Part shown: positions 57,272 through 64,000 of the stretch, piece after piece
Numbering within the stretch: position 1 is the first letter of the stretch
Layout of the letters: every line of letters starts with the position of its first letter
Source: Mesorhizobium sp. PAMC28654
GTDB taxonomy: Bacteria; Pseudomonadota; Alphaproteobacteria; Rhizobiales; Rhizobiaceae
Length of the DNA: 64,000 nucleotides
Direction of reading: 5' to 3'
Assembly (NCBI RefSeq): GCF_020616515.1
Contig: NZ_CP085135.1
Location: forward strand, 5,441,001 to 5,505,000
Position numbers and translations under genes: made by a program
Notes under the pieces: model-generated
What the model was told of the DNA's origin: nothing
What the model saw: only the letters and a program-made list of their open reading frames with translations
Database searches by the model: none

Positions 57272-58159
57272 ATGCCGCACGGACGGGAAATATCCCACGC
57301 GGGCAATGTCGATCGCCGGCAGTTGCATGAAAGCCGCTGGGAGTGGCTGGAGCAGGTCGTCGGGCCGGCGGTGGCGCTGCCAACGGAATATCCTGACGGC
57401 TACAACGTGCCGCAACACCGCCACAGCCGCAGCCAGCTGCTGCATGCGCTGGTCGGTGTCGTGCTGGTGACGACGCGGCACGGGCGCTGGATGGTCCCGC
57501 CCGATCACGCCATGTGGATTCCCGCCGGTACCGAACATTCAGTCGAAATGCTGGGCGATGTCTCGATGCGCTCGGTCTATGTGATGCCGCAGGCGATCGA
57601 CGGGCTGCCGGACAGCTTGCGAGTCGTCGGTGTCACCGACCTGATGCACAGCCTGATCGTGGAATCGGAAAAGCTGCCGCAGGGCGGCGAATTGGAAGGG
57701 CGTGGCGGGCTGATCATGAGCCTGCTGCTGCATGAGATCCCCAATCTGCCGGAACGGCCGCTCGGCCTGCCGTTCCCGTCCGACCCGAAACTCGCGGCGC
57801 TGTGTCGGCGCTTCGTGGCCGCACCTTCGCCGCATGCGACGATCGATGAATGGGCGGATGCCGCCGGCATGAGCCGGCGTTCCTTCACCCGCGCCTTCCA
57901 TCGCCAGACCGGCCTGTCGCTGTCCACATGGCGCCAGCAGGCCTGCCTGTTCGCGGCCCTGCCGCGGCTCGCCGATGGCGAGCCGATCACCAGGGTGGCG
58001 CTCGACCTCGGCTATGACAGCGTGCCGGCCTTCATCACCATGTTCAAGCGTATGCTGGGCGCCTCGCCGCGCGGCTACATGAGGCGCGCGGGTGGGTCGG
58101 CGAGGCCCGACGTGCCGATGCTGCAGGGGCCAGGCCCGATCGGCCTCAAGACGCCCTGA
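57272..58159 (+). CDS. AraC-family transcriptional regulator
   Basis: A 295-residue regulator. The N-terminal cupin sensing domain has VPQHRHSRSQLLHAL and WIPAGTEHSVEM. The C-terminal pair of HTHs comprises ATIDEWADAAGMSRRSFTRAFH and ITRVALDLGYDSVPAFITMFKRMLGASPRGY (regions from about residue 190 to 270). The ATG at 57272 is natural. It is divergent from the Fsr-type MFS gene and likely controls it. Confidence 0.9.
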   Translation: MPHGREISHAGNVDRRQLHESRWEWLEQVVGPAVALPTEYPDGYNVPQHRHSRSQLLHALVGVVLVTTRHGRWMVPPDHAMWIPAGTEHSVEMLGDVSMRSVYVMPQAIDGLPDSLRVVGVTDLMHSLIVESEKLPQGGELEGRGGLIMSLLLHEIPNLPERPLGLPFPSDPKLAALCRRFVAAPSPHATIDEWADAAGMSRRSFTRAFHRQTGLSLSTWRQQACLFAALPRLADGEPITRVALDLGYDSVPAFITMFKRMLGASPRGYMRRAGGSARPDVPMLQGPGPIGLKTP

Positions 58160-58180
58160 ATTTCCCGGCGAGCCGCCGTA

Positions 58181-59062
58181 TCAGGCGTGCACGGGATCGG
58201 CTGCGATCTGGTTGAGCATGGCGACCGTTTCACCCGACAGCTTCAGGTCGGCCGCCGCCAGGTTTTCACGCAGGTGCCCAACCGACGAGGTGCCGGGTAT
58301 GAGCAGGATGTTGGGCGCGCGCTGGAGCAGCCAGGCGAGTGCCACCTGCATCGGCGTGGCGCCGAGTTGGCCGGCGACATCGGACAATATCGTCGACTGC
58401 AACGGCGTGAAGCCGCCGAGCGGGAAGAACGGCACATAGGCGATGCCTGCCGCCGCCAGCTCGTCGACCAGTGCGTCATCGTCCCGATGAGCGAGATTGT
58501 ACATGTTCTGCACGCAGACGATTTCACAGATGCGGCGGCCCTCAGTGATCTGTGTGGATGTGACATTGCTCAGCCCGATATGGCGCACAAGACCCTGGCG
58601 CTGAAGCTCGGCCAGGACCGTGAGCTGCGGTTCGAGCGACCCTTCGACGGGACCGTGGACGCCAAGCATGCTGCGTAGGTTAACCACTTCGAGCCGCTCC
58701 AGGCCGAGATTGCGCAGATTGTCGTGCACGGCCTGCGTCAGTTCCTTGGGCGACATGGCCGGAATCCAGGATCCACGCGCGCCGCGCCGGGCGCTGATCT
58801 TGGTGACGATGACGAGATCGTCCGGGTAGGGGTGCAATGCCTCGCGGATGATCTGGTTGGTGACGTGCGGGCCATAGAAGTCGCTGGTGTCGATGTGATC
58901 GACGCCGCTGGCCACGGCTTCGCGCAGCACGGCAACAGCGGCGTTGCGGTCCTTCGGCGGCCCAAAGACGCCCGGTCCGGCAAGCTGCATGGCGCCATAG
59001 CCGAGGCGCTTCACGGTGCGGTCGCCGAGTTTGAATGTTCCAGCTGTGTTGATGTTGGTCAT
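58181..59062 (-). CDS. Aldo/keto reductase
   Basis: A 293-residue NADPH-dependent aldo/keto reductase. It has RLGYGAMQLAGPGVFG, the catalytic Asp/Tyr in HIDTSDFYGPH, Lys in VIVTKISARR, and nucleotide-binding end (LLIPGTSSVGHLRENLAA). The ATG at 59062 is chosen over a longer frame that extends into the promoter of the divergent LysR gene. Substrate unknown. The stop faces the AraC gene stop across 21 nt. Confidence 0.9.
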   Translation of the reverse strand: MTNINTAGTFKLGDRTVKRLGYGAMQLAGPGVFGPPKDRNAAVAVLREAVASGVDHIDTSDFYGPHVTNQIIREALHPYPDDLVIVTKISARRGARGSWIPAMSPKELTQAVHDNLRNLGLERLEVVNLRSMLGVHGPVEGSLEPQLTVLAELQRQGLVRHIGLSNVTSTQITEGRRICEIVCVQNMYNLAHRDDDALVDELAAAGIAYVPFFPLGGFTPLQSTILSDVAGQLGATPMQVALAWLLQRAPNILLIPGTSSVGHLRENLAAADLKLSGETVAMLNQIAADPVHA

Positions 59063-59157
59063 GAATGGTCTCCTCTTGGGTCGACCTTGCATGTAGGCCG
59101 CTATGCCTCGTACGATAATGCGGTTTAATCGAAACAAGCTGTTCGGGAGAGCGAACA

Positions 59158-60060
59158 ATGGCTGACCTTGGCGATCTCACGGCGTTCGTGGCGGTCGCGC
59201 GAGCCGGTGGCTTTCGCGACGCGGCGCGGGCAGGCGGCGGCAGCGCTTCCAGCCTCAGCGAAGCGGTGAGCCGGTTGGAGGCAAGGCTTGGGGTGCGGCT
59301 GCTCAACCGCACCACGCGCAGTGTCGCGCCGACCGAAGCCGGCGCGCGCCTGCTTGATCGGCTCGGACCCGCACTGGGCGAGGTCGAGGCGGCACTCGAT
59401 GTGGTCAACGGTTTTCGCGACCGGCCGGCGGGCACGCTGCGGCTCAACGTGCCGGTGAGTGCCGCGCGGCTCGTCCTGCCTCGTCTCGTGCCGCCCTTCC
59501 TTGCCGCCTATCCCGACATCTGCCTCGAGATCATCGCCGAGGACAGTTTCGTCGATATGCTGGCGGCCGGCTGCGATGCGGGCATCCGCTATGATGAGCG
59601 GCTGGAGCAGGACATGATCGCCATTCCGATCGGCCCTCGCCACCAACGTTTCGCCACCGCCGCGTCACCGGCCTATCTCGACCGGCGCGGCCGCCCCGAG
59701 CATCCGCGTGACCTGCTGGATCACGCCTGCCTGCTCGGTCGCTTCAGAAGCCGTGCCATGACTGCCTGGGAGTTCGTGCGCGACGGCGAGGTGGTGAAGG
59801 TGGAGCCGACCGGTCCGCTCATCGTCAGCACCGGCACCGCGACCGACCTTGCGGTCGAAGCGGCGATCGCCGGCTGCGGCATCGTCAGCCTGTTCGAGGA
59901 CTGGCTGCAGCCGTATTTCGACAGTGGCGTCCTGGAGCCGGTGCTGGAGCCATGGTGGGAGCGTTTTTCAGGCCCGTTTCTCTATTATCCGGGCCGTCGC
60001 TACCTGCCGGCACCGCTACGCGCCTTCATCGATTTCACAAGTTCGATGCGATGGGATTGA
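59158..60060 (+). CDS. LysR-family transcriptional regulator
   Basis: A 300-residue LysR regulator. The N-terminal HTH is ADLGDLTAFVAVARAGGFRD followed by ASSLSEAVSRLEARLGVRLLNRTTRSV (about residues 2-58). The effector domain follows from about residue 92 (AGTLRLNVPVSAARLVLP). GGGAGAG lies upstream of the ATG. It is divergent from the aldo/keto reductase gene (95-nt gap) and is the likely regulator of it. Confidence 0.92.
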   Translation: MADLGDLTAFVAVARAGGFRDAARAGGGSASSLSEAVSRLEARLGVRLLNRTTRSVAPTEAGARLLDRLGPALGEVEAALDVVNGFRDRPAGTLRLNVPVSAARLVLPRLVPPFLAAYPDICLEIIAEDSFVDMLAAGCDAGIRYDERLEQDMIAIPIGPRHQRFATAASPAYLDRRGRPEHPRDLLDHACLLGRFRSRAMTAWEFVRDGEVVKVEPTGPLIVSTGTATDLAVEAAIAGCGIVSLFEDWLQPYFDSGVLEPVLEPWWERFSGPFLYYPGRRYLPAPLRAFIDFTSSMRWD

Positions 60061-60139
60061 TCGGGGCTGTCAGAGCTAAACGTCTTCCAGCCATTCTTGA
60101 CGCTATTGCGCTGCGTGGAGCGTCTGCTCCGTGCGTGTA

Positions 60140-61075
<936 letters not shown>

Positions 61076-61202
61076 GCACCGTTCCTGGTGGAGGATTTGA
61101 TCGGGCTTTTAGCGGCCCGTGCCGGTATTGCAAGCGCCCTTATCCGGAATCCGCCGGCTAATCTTGGGAAAACGTCACGTCGTGGCGCGTTGGTACCACA
61201 CC

Positions 61203-61817
61203 TCAGCCGGCTCCGCCGCCGAGCCACGCGGCGAATTGGTCGATGGTCTGGTCGGCAATTGCCTGCATTGTCGCCGGCGCGACGGCCTTCCAGCTGTCGG
61301 CGCCATTGACCGAGGGCGCCTTCTGCTGGCCGTTGATGCGGTGCAGCCGGTTGCCCGCCGGGTCATAGACGTCCCAGACGTAGATCACCGTGGTGTCCTT
61401 GCCTTCGGACATCGCCGAGAAATAGCCCTTCAGCACATGGGTCGCGGTCTGGTCCTGGCTGCCGGCGAGCGTGATGCCGCGCTGCCTGGCGCGTGTCTGC
61501 AGTTCGGCCGTCAGCGGCGTCGCCGCCTCCACCGAGGCGCCGACGATCGGCGCGATCTGCAAGCGGGTCTTCGACAGGATGGCAGCACTCTGGGCCGGCG
61601 TGGCGGTGCCTGGCGCGGGGGTGGACGTCGCGGGCGTGGAAGTTGCCGGCGCGGGGACGGCCGCGGTGGTGGTGCCCTGCGTCGGGGTCAGCGCCTGGGT
61701 CGACGATGATGCTGGCGGGGTGATGGCCGAAGGTTCGAGGACATCCTTGGCATTGGTGCAAGCGGAGAGCGCCAGTGCAACAAGCAATGACACGGTCGTC
61801 ACATGCGATCGCCTCAT
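61203..61817 (-). CDS. Lipoprotein, unknown
   Basis: A 204-residue lipoprotein. Signal peptide TTVSLLVALALSAC gives the lipobox LSAC with Cys20. A Thr/Pro/Ala-rich linker (residues about 35-80, repeated TSTPA units) leads to a folded domain of about 120 residues (LQIAPIVGASVEAATPL to QTIDQFAAWLG), rather like the LptE/YajG-style small periplasmic folds. No certain family. It lies between prs and the M24-like gene on the same strand. Confidence 0.7.
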   Translation of the reverse strand: MRRSHVTTVSLLVALALSACTNAKDVLEPSAITPPASSSTQALTPTQGTTTAAVPAPATSTPATSTPAPGTATPAQSAAILSKTRLQIAPIVGASVEAATPLTAELQTRARQRGITLAGSQDQTATHVLKGYFSAMSEGKDTTVIYVWDVYDPAGNRLHRINGQQKAPSVNGADSWKAVAPATMQAIADQTIDQFAAWLGGGAG

Positions 61818-61870
61818 GTGCCTGAAAACTCCCTGGCGACGGACACCCCCATTATGGATTCACTGTACGA

Positions 61871-63010
61871 TCAAGTCGAGATCATGGCGGGAGAGGGCTT
61901 GGGCTGCGATTCCGTGGTCAGATAGGTGTGACCCAGCGTCATTGCCGTCTCGGTGTCGGAATCCATGATGATCATATGGGCGAACAGCGTCATGTTCGGC
62001 GCGATCGGCTCGGGATTGCCCTGGTAGAACATCGGCATGTCCATCCAGGACGGCGTGAAGCGGGCGCCGACCGAATAGCCACAGGCATTCAGCCGGTGCT
62101 TGGTCAACCCATGCGCCTCCATGGTGCGGGCGTGCGCGTCGAACACATCGCCAAACGTATTGCCCGGCGTCATCGCCTTTTCGACAGCCAGAAGCGCGGC
62201 GCGGGCGGCGTCGAAAAGCTCCTGGTGCCGCTTCGAGACCTTGCCCGTCAGGACCGTTCGCATCATCGGCGCATGATAATGGTTGAACACGCCAGCCCAT
62301 TCGAGCGTCAGCTGGTCGTTCTTGCCGAGCTTGCGGCGACCCGCCTTGTAGCGGCAGAGCAGTGCATCGATGCCGGAGCCGATGATGAATTCGTTGGCCG
62401 GGTAGTCGCCGCCGCCGGCAAAGATCGCGCCTTGCATGGCGGCCAGGATCAGGCCTTCATCGCCGCCTTGCTTGATCAGCGGCAGCGCCGCGTCCAGCGC
62501 ATCGTCGGAAAGGTTGGCGGCCTTCTCGGCCTTGGCGATTTCGGCGGGGCTCTTGAACAGGCGCAGCCGGCTGACAATGCCGGAGGCGTCGGCGATCTGG
62601 CCGAAAGTCTGCAACTGTTCGTCCAGCCGGCGGCCATTGTAGGCGGTCAGGCCGTGCGTGTCGTATTCGACGCCGATGCGGGCGCCGAGCAGATCGAGTT
62701 CATTAAGCAGGTTGCGCAGGTCCACCGCCGGATTGGCGCCGTTGCGGTCAGTCCACAACACGATGTTGTCGATGATCGAGGTGTGGCGCGCCTGGCGCAG
62801 ATCGGCCGAGCGGGTGAGCAGGACCATCGATCCGTCGGCCTTCACCACCAGGCACTGGAAGAAGCAGAACCCGAACGTGTCGTAGCCGGTCAGCCAGTAC
62901 ATGCTTTCCTGCGCGAACAGGAGCACGGCGTCGAGCTTCTTCTCGGCCATCTCGATCATCAGCCGATCGCGCCGCGCGTCAAATTCCGAGCGTTCGAAAT
63001 GCAGCGCCAT
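61871..63010 (-). CDS. M24-family (creatinase/prolidase fold) protein lacking metal ligands
   Basis: A 379-residue pita-bread-fold protein with an N-terminal creatinase-type domain (to about residue 150). In metal-dependent M24 peptidases the ligands are D, D, H, E, E. Here the first site reads LEWAGVFNHYHAPMMRT (Glu and Pro instead of the two Asp), the His site reads GYSVGARF, and the Glu sites read LFAHMII and TLGHTYL. All five appear replaced. It is therefore likely a metal-independent hydrolase, as creatinase and ectoine hydrolase DoeA are, or an inactive relative. The ATG shares one base with the pgeF stop, so the two are coupled. Confidence 0.82.
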   Translation of the reverse strand: MALHFERSEFDARRDRLMIEMAEKKLDAVLLFAQESMYWLTGYDTFGFCFFQCLVVKADGSMVLLTRSADLRQARHTSIIDNIVLWTDRNGANPAVDLRNLLNELDLLGARIGVEYDTHGLTAYNGRRLDEQLQTFGQIADASGIVSRLRLFKSPAEIAKAEKAANLSDDALDAALPLIKQGGDEGLILAAMQGAIFAGGGDYPANEFIIGSGIDALLCRYKAGRRKLGKNDQLTLEWAGVFNHYHAPMMRTVLTGKVSKRHQELFDAARAALLAVEKAMTPGNTFGDVFDAHARTMEAHGLTKHRLNACGYSVGARFTPSWMDMPMFYQGNPEPIAPNMTLFAHMIIMDSDTETAMTLGHTYLTTESQPKPSPAMIST

Positions 63011-63804
63011 TATTGCTTCTCCAAAACGATTGCTGAAATCTGCCGTCCGTAATCGGGTTCGTTGCGGTGCGTGGTGCGCCGGTAGGAATAGAACAGATCG
63101 TCCTCGGCATAGGTGCAGCGGCCCAGCCCCTCGGCGGTCACGCCGGCCTTGTTCAACCGGTCGACCGTATAGAGGTTGAGGTCGAACATGGCATGGCCGG
63201 GTTTCGCCGAGGGCGTGAAATAGCGGATGTTGGCGGCGTCGGCCTCGACGAAGCGGGCGACGAATTCCGGCCCGACCTCATAGTTCTCCGGCCCGATCGA
63301 GGGGCCGAGCACCGCGACGATGCGCTCGCGCCGCGCGCCGAGGCCTTCCATCGCGGCAATGGTGTTTTCGAGCACGCCGGTGAAGGCGCCTTTCCAGCCG
63401 GCATGCGCCGCGCCGATGATGCGCGCTCGCGCATCCGCGAACAGAACCGGTCCGCAATCGGCCGTCGAGGCGCCGACGGCGATGCCCGGGCGGTCGGTGA
63501 CGATGGCGTCGGCCTTTGGCCGTTCGCCGGCAAACGGCTCGCGGGCAACAACAACGTCGGGCGAGTGGACCTGATGGGCGCTCAGGAGATGGGTGGCGGG
63601 GACGCCCATCCATTCGGCGACGCGGCGGCGGTTCTCGGCGACCAACGTCTGGTCATCGTTGGAGCCCGAGCCGATGTTGAGGCCCTGGTAGATGCCGCTG
63701 GAGACGCCACCGACGCGGGTGAAATAGCCGTGGCGGATACCTTGCGCCTGGGCCTTGTCCAGCAAGGCCGACCGAACGGGATCCGGTTTGGTCTGATTCA
63801 GCAT
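63010..63804 (-). CDS. pgeF: Peptidoglycan editing factor PgeF (laccase-domain, YfiH family)
   Basis: A 264-residue YfiH-family protein that removes wrongly placed L-serine from peptidoglycan precursors. Conserved blocks are GYFTRVGGVSSGIYQGLNIG, LLSAHQVHSPDVV, VGASTADCGPVLFAD and IGAAHAGWKGAFTGVL, which hold the His/Cys/His metal site. It sits between a probable methyltransferase and the M24-like gene; in other rhizobia it follows lgt and a methyltransferase. Confidence 0.93.
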   Translation of the reverse strand: MLNQTKPDPVRSALLDKAQAQGIRHGYFTRVGGVSSGIYQGLNIGSGSNDDQTLVAENRRRVAEWMGVPATHLLSAHQVHSPDVVVAREPFAGERPKADAIVTDRPGIAVGASTADCGPVLFADARARIIGAAHAGWKGAFTGVLENTIAAMEGLGARRERIVAVLGPSIGPENYEVGPEFVARFVEADAANIRYFTPSAKPGHAMFDLNLYTVDRLNKAGVTAEGLGRCTYAEDDLFYSYRRTTHRNEPDYGRQISAIVLEKQ

Positions 63805-63924
63805 TGGGGCGTTGTTGTCCGTGTGGGTGATTTCGTCAAGACGAAGTTCAGGCGGGCGAAGTTCTGGACCGGTGCGCGCCGGCCTTGCGAAAGCCGGCAG
63901 AGTGAAAGAGGTGGCGGCGAAAAG

Positions 63925-64000
63925 TCAATGCGCTGACGTAAAGGGCGCGACGGCGATGCCTGCGGGCAGGACGGCAAGCACCTTGAAGCTCGCCCATGGC
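63925..64000 (-). CDS. C-terminal end of a probable class I SAM methyltransferase (partial)
   Basis: Only the last 24 residues or so are in the window, ending WASFKVLAVLPAGIAV and PFTSAH before a TGA at 63925-63927. The FKVLA-x3-PG pattern resembles the end of NDUFAF7-type methyltransferases, and a gene of that family usually lies just upstream of pgeF in rhizobia. The call rests on this short end and on context. Confidence 0.4.
   Translation of the reverse strand, partial: PWASFKVLAVLPAGIAVAPFTSAH

Overview
This 64 kb stretch looks like core chromosome of an alphaproteobacterium of the order Hyphomicrobiales (Rhizobiales), most like Mesorhizobium. The evidence is the high GC content, the rhizobial gene neighbourhoods (choXWV; petABC after a pair of ABC exporters; moxR/DUF58 facing DUF1285-nudix-cca; pgeF next to prs), a ClpS2-type ClpS, and several intergenic palindromic repeats of the kind scattered through rhizobial genomes. 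I saw no rRNA, tRNA, CRISPR array, insertion sequence or prophage.

Layout. 1-3.6 kb: a minus-strand three-gene unit (coiled-coil protein, unknown protein, AAA ATPase running off the left edge). 3.9-6.8 kb: small cytochrome c, a LysR regulator facing an EamA transporter, thymidine kinase. 7.1-10.3 kb: choline/betaine ABC transporter choXWV, with a frameshift in choV. 10.5-16.5 kb: autotransporter, two-component pair, three small exported or membrane proteins, clpS. 16.7-23.6 kb: four-gene MoxR/DUF58/DUF4159 envelope operon. 23.7-26.3 kb: DUF1285, CoA-type nudix, CCA transferase. 26.4-29.3 kb: DUF1059, hemF, an 85-residue protein, soxR with a perfect SoxR box, trmL. 29.4-34.7 kb: a possible 25-codon leader peptide, an unknown protein, two ABC exporters (the first frameshifted), GNAT, and a frameshifted DUF6665 gene. 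34.8-41.5 kb: cupin, petABC (cytochrome bc1), a frameshifted acid phosphatase, FMN-dependent L-lactate dehydrogenase, SnoaL-like protein, apt. 41.7-50.1 kb: two MaoC hydratases, corA, purine permease facing guanine deaminase, DUF2478, ychF, pth, rplY. 50.4-54.2 kb: an unknown protein and a PhcB-like methyltransferase diverging from a membrane GGDEF-EAL protein. 54.4-60.1 kb: four regulators next to their likely targets (OhrR-like with hydrolase, AraC with Fsr-type MFS, LysR with aldo/keto reductase). 60.1-64 kb: prs, a lipoprotein, a metal-site-less M24 protein, pgeF, and the end of a probable methyltransferase.

How the genes work together. The purine genes (apt, guanine deaminase, NCS2 permease, prs) form a loose salvage theme. 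petABC gives the quinol:cytochrome c step of respiration, which the lactate dehydrogenase and cytochrome c could feed or use. ychF, pth, rplY, cca and trmL serve translation.

Two things stand out. Four otherwise well-preserved genes (choV, an ABC exporter, a PAP2 phosphatase, DUF6665) are all broken by a frameshift of the same net register (+1 or -2), which points to a shared cause, either sequence error or a mutational bias. Several uncharacterised units also deserve attention: the AAA/coiled-coil operon, the leader-peptide/ABC region, and the PhcB-like methyltransferase/c-di-GMP pair.
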